Program-made: the position numbers and the translations under genes
In this document: positions 15,647-23,752 of the stretch, piece by piece
How positions within the stretch are numbered: position 1 is the first letter of the stretch
How the letters are laid out: each line of letters begins with the position of its first letter
Source of the DNA: Geobacter sp. UBA5730
Lineage (GTDB): Bacteria; Desulfobacterota; Desulfuromonadia; Geobacterales; Pseudopelobacteraceae
NCBI GenBank assembly: GCA_002419465.1
Contig: DIGE01000016.1
Location: forward strand, 34,478 to 98,477
Reading direction: 5' to 3'
Length of the DNA: 64,000 nt
The notes under the pieces: generated by a model
Database searches by the model: none
The model's input: only the letters and a program-made list of their open reading frames with translations
What the model was told of the DNA's origin: nothing

Positions 15647-18367
15647 TCATGTTCCTCCTTTGGCGATGTACTGTCGGGATACCCTTGCCTTTGCGATACT
15701 TCTCCGCAACCACTTGTCCAGTTCCACCACGATCAGCACGCTGCAGGATACGGCCACGATCTGTTGCCACTCAGCTGCTGAAAGCGGCACCGTACGGAAA
15801 ACCCACTGCAGGGCCGGGACATACAGCACCGCCAGTTGGGCAAAAAAGGCGGCAATCATGCTGTAGAACAGGATCGGGTTACTCAACGGATTGAGACCGA
15901 AGACCGATTCGGTCTCGGAGCGACTGTTCCAGGCCTGAAAAAACTGGCTGAACACCATGGTGGTGACCGCCACGGTGCGGGCCTGTTCCAGGGTAGCACC
16001 TGAGCGGAGCGCCTGGGTAAAGGTGTAGATCACTGCAGCGGTGATAACCAAGCCTACCAGTATGGTGCGCTGCACCAGCAGGCTGGAGAAGATGCCCTCG
16101 TTCGCCGGGCGTGGCGGGCGGTTTAAAACCCCCTTTTCGGCAGGTTCAAAGGCCAGGGCCACATCCTGCATGCCGTTGGTGACCAGGTTGATCCATAAAA
16201 TCTGTGCCGGAATGAACGGCAGCGGCAGTCCCAGCAAAACGGCCACCACAATCGAGAAGAGGTCGGCCACTCCGGTGGGGATCAGGAAAAAGACCACCTT
16301 GCGCAGGTTGTCAAAGACGATCCTTCCTTCCTTGACCGCCCTGAAGATACTGGCAAAGTTGTCATCGGCCAGCACCATGTCAGAGGCCTCACGGGCCACG
16401 TCGGTGCCGGTCACCCCCATGGCGATGCCGATATGGGCGGCCTTCAGGGCCGGCGCGTCATTGACCCCGTCGCCGGTCATGGCAACGATCTCGCCCCGGC
16501 TGACCAGCTGCCGGGTGATCCGCAGCTTGTGCTGGGGCGAGACCCGGGCATAGACCGATACCTGGCCTACCTGCCGGTACAGCTCGTTATCATCCATCGT
16601 CTCAAGCATACTGCCGGTCAGCACGGCTGAGGACTGATCGGCGATGCCCAACTCTCTGGCTATGGCCAGGGCAGTCACGCGGTGGTCACCGGTGATCATC
16701 ACCACCCGGGCTCCGGCCCGTTTGCAGCCCTTGATCGCCTCGATGGCTTCGGGCCGGGGCGGATCGATCATGGCCTGTAGTCCGGCAAAGATCAGGCCCT
16801 GCTCAAGGTCCTGCGGTGCGAGATGCTGCCCGGCGTCACCTTCAAACGTTTTCCAGGCCAGGGCCAGCACCCGCATCCCCTCCGCTGCATAGGTCTCGGC
16901 CCGTTCCAGCAGCGCCTCCTGTTCAGTCATGTCCAGGTCGCACAGAGCCAGCAGACGCTCAGGAGCGCCTTTGACGAAAATCAGTCCGCCTGTCCCCTGC
17001 TGGTGGAGGGTCGCCATCCAGGCCCGCTCCGATTCGAACGGAATCATGGCGCTGCGGGGCAGGGCTTCCCGTTCAGCCTCCGGCTGTAGTCCGCCCTTCA
17101 TGGCGCTGGCGATCAGGGCCGCCTCGGTTGGGTCGCCGTCCACCCGCCACAGGCCATCCCGTTCATAGAGGTCTGATTCATTACAGAGCAGACCGATCTG
17201 CAAAAGACGCCGCAGCGGTTCTCCGGTCGAGTGGGGCGCCCCATGGCACAGCAGCTCACCCTGCGGGTCGTAGCCGCTGCCGGTCAGCTCGTAGTCATGC
17301 TCGCCGTCAAACAGGCGGGTCACGGTCATCTCGTTTTTGGTCAGGGTGCCGGTCTTGTCGGAACAGATTACCGTGGTGCTGCCCAGGGTCTCCACCGCCG
17401 GCAGTCTGCGGACGATGGCATTCTGGCGGGCCATGCGGGAGACCCCCACCGCCAGGGCGATGGTGACCACAATCGGCAGCCCCTCGGGGATGGCTCCCAC
17501 TGCGGCGGCAACCGCGGTCAGGAACATCTCCTTGGCGCTGTTGCCCATCAACAGGCCCACCACGAACAGCAGGCTTGAGGTGCTGATCACCAGCAGGCCC
17601 ACTGTCCGGGCGAAACGATCGATGGTATCCTGGATCGGCGCCCTGACCTGACCAATCTGCCGGACTTCACTGGCAATGCTGCCCAACATGGTTGTACGGC
17701 CGGTGGCCACCACCAGCCCGCTGGCCCGGCCGTTCACCACAGCGGTGCCCATGAAGGCCATGTTGAGCTGGTCGGCCGGCACCAGATGTTCGGCGGCAAT
17801 AGTGTCAACGGTCTTGTCCGCAGGCATCGATTCGCCGGTCAGCATCGCCTCGTCGATTCTCAACTCGTTAACCTGCACAAGTCGCAGGTCGGCCGGCACA
17901 CGGACCCCGGAAGCCAGCAGCACCAAGTCGCCGGGAACCAGTTCGGCAGCATTGATCTCCTTCTCATGACCGTCACGGACGATCCTGGCCTTTGCCACCA
18001 CCAGTTTTTTCAGTGAACGGACGTTTTCCTCTGCCTTCAGTTCCTGCATGAAGCCGATAATGGCGTTGATGACCACCACTGCCATGATCACGCCGGTGTC
18101 GATATACTCCCCAAGCAGGAAGGTGATCAACGCCGCAATCAGCAACAGGTAGATCAGCGGGCTGGTGAACTGATGCAGCGCCACCTTGATGATGCTGATC
18201 TGCTGCTCATCTGTCAGGGCATTGGGACCATAGCGGCGTAACCGGTTGACCGCCTCCTGCTCTGAGAGCCCTTCCTCGCTGCTGGAGAGTTCCGTCCGCG
18301 CCTGTCTGGCATCCATGCGATACCATGCCAGGGGTTGTGAATCCATATTGTGGCGCTCGTTGTTCAT
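15647..18367 (-). CDS. P-type (type II, Ca2+-like) cation-transporting ATPase
   Basis: This 906-aa ATP-driven cation pump lies in the inner membrane. The cation-ATPase N domain (residues 10-75) is followed by paired helices and the actuator loop LTGESMP near 178. A PEGLP ion-site helix near 295 and the phosphorylation motif DKTGT near 337 follow, then the hinge GDGVNDAPA near 625 and six C-terminal helices. PEGL and the overall layout match SERCA/PMR1-like Ca2+ or Mn2+ pumps rather than heavy-metal pumps (no CPC). The start overlaps the flavoprotein stop as ATGA, and the lipoprotein start overlaps its own stop, so it belongs to the long minus-strand operon. Substrate is inferred. Confidence 0.92.
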   Translation of the reverse strand: MNNERHNMDSQPLAWYRMDARQARTELSSSEEGLSEQEAVNRLRRYGPNALTDEQQISIIKVALHQFTSPLIYLLLIAALITFLLGEYIDTGVIMAVVVINAIIGFMQELKAEENVRSLKKLVVAKARIVRDGHEKEINAAELVPGDLVLLASGVRVPADLRLVQVNELRIDEAMLTGESMPADKTVDTIAAEHLVPADQLNMAFMGTAVVNGRASGLVVATGRTTMLGSIASEVRQIGQVRAPIQDTIDRFARTVGLLVISTSSLLFVVGLLMGNSAKEMFLTAVAAAVGAIPEGLPIVVTIALAVGVSRMARQNAIVRRLPAVETLGSTTVICSDKTGTLTKNEMTVTRLFDGEHDYELTGSGYDPQGELLCHGAPHSTGEPLRRLLQIGLLCNESDLYERDGLWRVDGDPTEAALIASAMKGGLQPEAEREALPRSAMIPFESERAWMATLHQQGTGGLIFVKGAPERLLALCDLDMTEQEALLERAETYAAEGMRVLALAWKTFEGDAGQHLAPQDLEQGLIFAGLQAMIDPPRPEAIEAIKGCKRAGARVVMITGDHRVTALAIARELGIADQSSAVLTGSMLETMDDNELYRQVGQVSVYARVSPQHKLRITRQLVSRGEIVAMTGDGVNDAPALKAAHIGIAMGVTGTDVAREASDMVLADDNFASIFRAVKEGRIVFDNLRKVVFFLIPTGVADLFSIVVAVLLGLPLPFIPAQILWINLVTNGMQDVALAFEPAEKGVLNRPPRPANEGIFSSLLVQRTILVGLVITAAVIYTFTQALRSGATLEQARTVAVTTMVFSQFFQAWNSRSETESVFGLNPLSNPILFYSMIAAFFAQLAVLYVPALQWVFRTVPLSAAEWQQIVAVSCSVLIVVELDKWLRRSIAKARVSRQYIAKGGT

Positions 18368-19722
18368 CGTAATAAACCCGCCAGTTGCCGGGCAGCGGTC
18401 TGGACCGGATCCCAGACCGGCGAGAAGGGCGGGGCATAGGACAGGTCCAGATCCACCAGCTGCTGGACCGTCATGTTGGCCGTCAGGGCCGTGGCCAGCA
18501 CGTCGATCCGTTTGGCGGCCCCTTCCAGTCCCACGATCTGGCCGCCCAGCAGACGGCCGCTGCCCTGCTCAGCCAGCAGTTTGACCGTGATCCAGCCGGC
18601 GCCGGGGTAGTAGCCGGCACGGGTCTTGCTGGTGGTGGTGGCGGTTTTGTACGCCAGACCCAGGTCGTGCATCTCCCGCTCCATCAGGCCGGTACGGGCC
18701 ACCTCATAGTTGCAGATTTTGCTGACCGCCGTGCCGACCACGCCGGGGAAGGTGGCATAGCCGCCGGCCAGGTTGATGCCGGCCACGTTGCCCTGCTTGT
18801 TGGCAACGGTGCCCAGGGCCACATGGAACGGCCTGCGGCTGATCAGGTGGAAGCTCTCGGCGCAGTCGCCGGCGGCCCAGACGTTGGCGGCCGAGGTCTG
18901 CATGCGGGGATTGACCCGGATTGAACCTTTCTCCCCCAGGGTCAGGCCGGCTGCCTCAGCCAGGGCGGTATTGGGGCGGGTACCCAGGCCGACGATCACC
19001 AGATCGGCCGCCAGGGTGCGCTGATCGGTCACCACTCCGGTCACCAGTCCTTTGGCAGTTTCGTAGCCGGTCAGTGATTCGTTCAGATAGAGGGACACCC
19101 CGATCTCCCGTAGCGCCTCGGAAACCATCGCCCCCATGTCAGGGTCCAGGGTCGCCATCACCTGCTCACCCCGTTCCACCAGCGAGACCTGCAGGCCCTG
19201 CCGCACCAGCGCCTCGGCCATCTCCAGGCCGATGTAGCCGCCCCCCACCACCACGGCCCGGCGGGGCAACTGCTGATCCATGAACTGCTGAATCCGGATG
19301 CCGCTGGCCAGGGTTGAGAGACCGAAGATGCCGTCAGCGTCGCTGCCCGGCAGTCTTGGAAACGTCGCCTCGGCGCCGGTGGCGATCAGCAGCTGATCGT
19401 AGGGTTCCCAACCTTCGCTGTTGGTTTCCAGGTTGCGAACCAGCACCCGTTGGCTTGTCAGGTTCAGTTCGGTTACCTCGTGGCCGGTGCGGGCATCGAT
19501 GTTGTACTTTTCGCGAAACTTCTGCGGGGAGCGGGCGATCAATTTTTCGGGCGAATCCACCAGGCCGGCGATCAGGTAGGGCATGCCGCAGGCCGAGTAG
19601 GAGGTGTGGGGGGAGCGCTCAAACACCACGATCTCCCGCTCAGGGTCTTCGCGGCGCACCTTGGATGCGGCGCTCATGCCGGCGGCATCGCCGCCGATAA
19701 TCACAAGTCGTGCTGCGGTCAT
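18364..19722 (-). CDS. FAD-dependent CoA-disulfide reductase / NADH oxidase-like protein
   Basis: This 452-aa flavoprotein belongs to the single-cysteine pyridine nucleotide-disulfide oxidoreductase group. It has the FAD-binding VIIGGDAAGMSAA at 7-19, redox Cys45 in SYSACGMPY, the NAD(P)H-binding VVVGGGYIGLEMAE near 155 and the FAD-binding GDCAE near 285. A C-terminal dimerisation domain follows. Members reduce CoA disulfide or polysulfide, or oxidise NADH with oxygen. The start at 19722 has AAAGGAG eight bases before it. It overlaps the DUF3124 stop by four bases. It links redox defence to the stress operon, though its true acceptor is unknown. Confidence 0.88.
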   Translation of the reverse strand: MTAARLVIIGGDAAGMSAASKVRREDPEREIVVFERSPHTSYSACGMPYLIAGLVDSPEKLIARSPQKFREKYNIDARTGHEVTELNLTSQRVLVRNLETNSEGWEPYDQLLIATGAEATFPRLPGSDADGIFGLSTLASGIRIQQFMDQQLPRRAVVVGGGYIGLEMAEALVRQGLQVSLVERGEQVMATLDPDMGAMVSEALREIGVSLYLNESLTGYETAKGLVTGVVTDQRTLAADLVIVGLGTRPNTALAEAAGLTLGEKGSIRVNPRMQTSAANVWAAGDCAESFHLISRRPFHVALGTVANKQGNVAGINLAGGYATFPGVVGTAVSKICNYEVARTGLMEREMHDLGLAYKTATTTSKTRAGYYPGAGWITVKLLAEQGSGRLLGGQIVGLEGAAKRIDVLATALTANMTVQQLVDLDLSYAPPFSPVWDPVQTAARQLAGLLR

Positions 19723-20279
19723 GGCTGGTCTCCTTTGGCTGGGACAGTAGATTCCTTGATTTCCTGCCCACTGCTGACAAAAGAGATGCCCTGACCAATG
19801 GAGGTGCCGATCATGATGCACTCGATCACCGGGGCATTGATCAGCCGGTCAGCATCCCAGCGGACGATGAAGTTGGCACCGAAACCGCCGCTGACGTCGT
19901 TTTGTTCAATATGCACATGGGACGATGCCAAGGGGCCGAGGGTGGCCGGTCTCGGGGTAAAACGGCGCACCAGTCTGCCATCGTTGTTGTAGTACTCGAT
20001 GGCGGTGATTCTGCAGGAATCCTGCAGGTCGGTGTTCCTGATACTCAAGGTGGCCGACAGCTGGAAGGGCTGCTTGCGGGGACCGCTGTAGATATGGGAA
20101 TAGACCGGTACATAGACGGTCTGCCCTGCGGAAAGCTGAACCTCGGCAGAGGCGGCCCGGCTGGTTGCTGGCGCACTCAGGGCGGTCAGCAGGAGCAGGG
20201 TCGCGGTCAGTATGATGGTCACAAAAGTCTGATGGTGGCGCATGGGAACCTCGGTCATTTGTGCATTCAATTCAGGCAT
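19719..20279 (-). CDS. DUF3124 family secreted protein
   Basis: This 186-aa protein has a long N-terminal region and a signal helix (about 18-42, ILTATLLLLTALSAPATSRA), so it is probably periplasmic. The core, with TVYVPVYSHIYSG near 54 and LSIRNTDLQDSCRIT near 78, matches DUF3124, a family of unknown function often found in delta-proteobacteria and cyanobacteria. GGAGGT lies eight bases before the ATG at 20279. It overlaps the flavoprotein start. Confidence 0.8.
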   Translation of the reverse strand: MPELNAQMTEVPMRHHQTFVTIILTATLLLLTALSAPATSRAASAEVQLSAGQTVYVPVYSHIYSGPRKQPFQLSATLSIRNTDLQDSCRITAIEYYNNDGRLVRRFTPRPATLGPLASSHVHIEQNDVSGGFGANFIVRWDADRLINAPVIECIMIGTSIGQGISFVSSGQEIKESTVPAKGDQP

Positions 20280-20306
20280 GGGCCTTACCTCCGCTTGCAG
20301 CTGCGT

Positions 20307-22991
20307 CTATTTTGCCAGCTGTTTCAGGACCCGCTGCAGGTTGCGCAGTTCCTCGCCATAGCCGGACCAATCCCCCTGGCGCTGCAGGTTGATCGCCTTC
20401 TCGTAGCTGGCCATGGCCTGACGGGCCAGTTCTGAGGTCGAGGCTGCCTTGTGCACCCCATCGGGCTGGGTTGCAGCTGCAACGGCAGCAGGTTGGCGGC
20501 CGCCAAAGACCCGCTGCAGGGCCAGTTCCAGGGTCTCCTCCATCACCACCTCGTCACCGAAGGCCACGATCACCCGGCGCAGTTCCGGCAGGCCGGCCTT
20601 GTCCGCCGCCGCCAGGAACAGCGGCTGGACGTACAACAGCGATTTCTCGATCGGGATCACCAGCATGCTGCCCCGGATCACCTGTGAGCCGCGCTGGTTC
20701 CAAAGGGTCAGCTGCTGGGAGATGTAGGAATCCTGGTTGATCCGGGCGTCGATCTGCTTGGGGCCGTAGATCAGCCGGTCCCGGGGGAAGGTGTAGGCCA
20801 GCAGCTTGCCGTAGTTGTCGCCGTCGCAGCGGGCGGTCATCCAGGCGGCCAGGTTGTCCCGCTTGGAGGGGGTGAACGGCAGCAGCAGGATGTACTCTTC
20901 CTTTTTCTCGCCCGGCAGCTTCATGATGGTGTAGTAGGGCTCCATCTGCTGCTCTCCCAGGGTCGGGATGTCCCACAGGTTTTCCTTGTTGTAGAACACC
21001 TTGGGGTCGGTCATGTGGTAGGTGGCGAACATGGCGGCCTGTACCTGCATCAGCTGGTGCGGATAGCGGACATGCTGGCGCAGGTCTTTCGGCATGGCGG
21101 CCAGCGGCTTGAAAATACTGGGAAAGATTTTGGCATACACCTTCAGCACCATGTCGTTTGGATCGCTGACGTAGAAGTCGATGGAGCCGTCATAGGCATC
21201 CACCACCGTCTTGACCGAATTGCGCATGTAGTTGATGCCGCCCTTCAGCGGCCGGGAGTAGGGCAGGCGTTGGGAGGAGGTGTAGGCGTCAATCATCCAC
21301 TTGAGGGCGCCGTCCGCCGTCACCACCAGGTACGGATCGTTGTCAAAACGCAGAAACGGCGCCACGGTGCGGATCCGCTGGCCTATGTTGCGGTAGTACA
21401 GAATACGGCTCTCGGGAGTGATATCCGACGAGAACAACAGCTTTTCGGTCTTGAACTGTGCAGCAAAGAGCGCCTTTTTCAGCAGTGAGTCAAGCACCAC
21501 GCCGCCGGAACCGCCATAGGTGGTGTTGATGTTGCCGGTGGCGGTGGGATAGCTGAATTCCGGCACCTTGGTCTTGACCACCACGTAGTCGTTGGACAGC
21601 TCACCGTAGTAAATCTCCGGCCGGGTCACCGTGATGTCAGCCAGGCTGACCGCCGGGATATCCTTGACAAAGAACTCCGGCAACCCTTCCTTGGTGATCC
21701 GGCTGACCGGGCCGAAGGTGATGCCGTTGCCGTGGGTGAAGATCAGCCGTTCGTTGATCCAGTTCTTGCTGGGCAGGTCGGCGTAGGACAGCTCCCGCGG
21801 GGAGAGCATCACCTGGGTGTACTGGCCGTTCACCAGGTAACGGTCGTTATCCACATCAAAGAACTTGTAGTAGGTGCGGATCTGCTGCAGCTGGCTGTAG
21901 GTCTTCAACAGCGGGGCATGATCCCATAGCCGGATGTTCTTGATGGTGGCATCGTTTTTAACAATATCTGCTGCCGTCAGCTTGGTATCGACGTCAAACG
22001 GCACGGTTTCAATCTTGTCCAGGTCGTAGCCCAGGCGGGTGAAGCGGATGTTGTGCTCGATGAACGGTGTCTCCAACGCCAGCTCGTTGGGGGCCACCTT
22101 GAATTTCTGCAGCAAGGCCGGGTAGAGCTTGACCCCCAAGCCGAACAACAGACCCAGGATCAGCGGCGGAGCCAGGGCGATCCGCCAGGCGCCCATCCAG
22201 AGACCGTAGGTGCAGGCAGCGCCAATCAGCGGGGTTAGCAGCGCCAGGATCCGGTAGGTGGGCAGCCGGGAGTTGACGTCACTGAAACCGGCGCCACTTA
22301 CCAGGCTGTTGCCGTCATACAGCAGTCTGATCCCCTCCAGGTAGAAGCCGGCGGCTAATACCAGGAAGAAGCACCCCAGCAGTACCGCCAGATGTTTGCG
22401 GGCAGCAGCTTCCAGGCCGATTTTGCGATCGGTCAGGATCAGACCGCCCCGCAGGTAGTAGAGGGCGCCAACCAGCGCGGCGGTCAAGGTCACGATCAGT
22501 CCGCTGAACCCCTTGATCTGCTCCAACAGCGGCAGTTGAAACAGATAAAAGCCCAGGTCCTTACCCAGGATCGGATCGTTGATGCCGGTCGTGATGCTGT
22601 TGGTGAACAACAACAGGTTCTGCCATTGCAGGGCACCCCAGCGGGCTGCCAGCAAGGCCAGCAGCAGGGCTGCCAGCATGCCGAGGGGGCCGGCCAGATG
22701 GATCAGCCCACCTAGCTGCTGTTGGTAGATGCTGCCGTCTCCCAGCACCACGCTGCGGGGAGCGAATGTAGCCCGCTGCGCCACCTGCAGGTTTGCCAGC
22801 ACAAACAGTAGCACCAGGGTGCCGAACACCAGGGCCGAGATCGTCTGGGCCCAGAGTGCGGTGGTGAAAACCGCGGTATAGCCGGTCTCCACAAAGAACA
22901 GCCAGTCAGTGTAGTAGGCCAGCATCGTCGAAATCAGACCGAACAGCACCGCTGCCACGGCGGCTGCTATGATAAAGCGGTTCTTCTGCAT
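20307..22991 (-). CDS. UPF0182 family large membrane protein
   Basis: This protein of about 894 aa has seven or so hydrophobic helices in the first 300 residues and a large extracytoplasmic domain after them (QRLPYSRPLKGGINYMRNS near 630 is typical). A Gln/Ala-rich stretch near 835 and a short helical end follow. UPF0182 proteins have no settled function; membrane or osmotic stress roles are guessed. I chose the ATG at 22991 because AAGGAG lies six bases before it. A GTG one codon earlier overlaps the otsB stop. Confidence 0.9.
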   Translation of the reverse strand: MQKNRFIIAAAVAAVLFGLISTMLAYYTDWLFFVETGYTAVFTTALWAQTISALVFGTLVLLFVLANLQVAQRATFAPRSVVLGDGSIYQQQLGGLIHLAGPLGMLAALLLALLAARWGALQWQNLLLFTNSITTGINDPILGKDLGFYLFQLPLLEQIKGFSGLIVTLTAALVGALYYLRGGLILTDRKIGLEAAARKHLAVLLGCFFLVLAAGFYLEGIRLLYDGNSLVSGAGFSDVNSRLPTYRILALLTPLIGAACTYGLWMGAWRIALAPPLILGLLFGLGVKLYPALLQKFKVAPNELALETPFIEHNIRFTRLGYDLDKIETVPFDVDTKLTAADIVKNDATIKNIRLWDHAPLLKTYSQLQQIRTYYKFFDVDNDRYLVNGQYTQVMLSPRELSYADLPSKNWINERLIFTHGNGITFGPVSRITKEGLPEFFVKDIPAVSLADITVTRPEIYYGELSNDYVVVKTKVPEFSYPTATGNINTTYGGSGGVVLDSLLKKALFAAQFKTEKLLFSSDITPESRILYYRNIGQRIRTVAPFLRFDNDPYLVVTADGALKWMIDAYTSSQRLPYSRPLKGGINYMRNSVKTVVDAYDGSIDFYVSDPNDMVLKVYAKIFPSIFKPLAAMPKDLRQHVRYPHQLMQVQAAMFATYHMTDPKVFYNKENLWDIPTLGEQQMEPYYTIMKLPGEKKEEYILLLPFTPSKRDNLAAWMTARCDGDNYGKLLAYTFPRDRLIYGPKQIDARINQDSYISQQLTLWNQRGSQVIRGSMLVIPIEKSLLYVQPLFLAAADKAGLPELRRVIVAFGDEVVMEETLELALQRVFGGRQPAAVAAATQPDGVHKAASTSELARQAMASYEKAINLQRQGDWSGYGEELRNLQRVLKQLAK

Positions 22992-23752
22992 CACAGGCTC
23001 CTTATCAGGTTAATCAAATGTTCCAGGGTTCTGGCCATGTCGGCCTGATCACGCAGGTGAAAGTCGGCTGCGCTGGTCCGCTCCGTGCCGACGCAGATCG
23101 AAAATATCCGGGGATCGTGCAGGCGGAACACATCCTCATCGGTCTCGTCGTCACCCACAAACAGGGCCTTTGAACAGCCGCTGTGGGCCATCAGTTGCAG
23201 CAGGGCATCCCCTTTGTGGGGCGCTCCCTGGGGCAGCAGGTTTTCGACGAATTTGCCGCCCACCCGCCGGGGGGTCGGCTCAAGGTGCTCAATGGCTGCC
23301 AGCAGGCCGGCATGGACCAGCCGGGGGTCTGAGGCGTGGCGATAATGCAGCGACAATGAGCAGCCCTTCTGCTCAAAGATGGTACCAGACAGGATCTGCG
23401 GTGCAAGCAGACGGTTCAGTTGCTGGTGCCAGCCAGCCACCTGACCCTGCAGTTCCTGTTGCGGCCGCGCCACGCCGGGCAGCCCCTCCATGCCGTGGTT
23501 GCCCACCAGATAGCGCGGCTGGAAACCCAGCTTGGCCAGGGCATCGTTGCGGGATCGGCCGGTGATCACCGCCGTTACCGCCAGTCTGGAGAGGGTGGTC
23601 AGACTCCTCAGCACCGGCCCGGGCAGTTCTATGGCCGTCGGGTCGTCCACAATCGGTGCCAGGGTGCCATCCAGATCAAAGGCAAACAGGGTATCCGCAT
23701 CGACAAACCGCTCGATCTCCGCCATTCCGGTATCGCTGAACAGTTCGATCAT
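22991..23752 (-). CDS. otsB: Trehalose-6-phosphate phosphatase
   Basis: This 253-aa HAD-superfamily enzyme removes phosphate from trehalose-6-phosphate. The catalytic motif DLDGTLAPIVDDP lies at residues 26-38 (nucleophile Asp26). The Thr of ITGRS near 63 and the C-terminal VGDDETDEDVF near 200 complete the HAD motifs. Length is normal for OtsB. It overlaps the OtsA stop as ATGA and is followed with a one-base overlap by the UPF0182 gene. Confidence 0.95.
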   Translation of the reverse strand: MIELFSDTGMAEIERFVDADTLFAFDLDGTLAPIVDDPTAIELPGPVLRSLTTLSRLAVTAVITGRSRNDALAKLGFQPRYLVGNHGMEGLPGVARPQQELQGQVAGWHQQLNRLLAPQILSGTIFEQKGCSLSLHYRHASDPRLVHAGLLAAIEHLEPTPRRVGGKFVENLLPQGAPHKGDALLQLMAHSGCSKALFVGDDETDEDVFRLHDPRIFSICVGTERTSAADFHLRDQADMARTLEHLINLIRSL

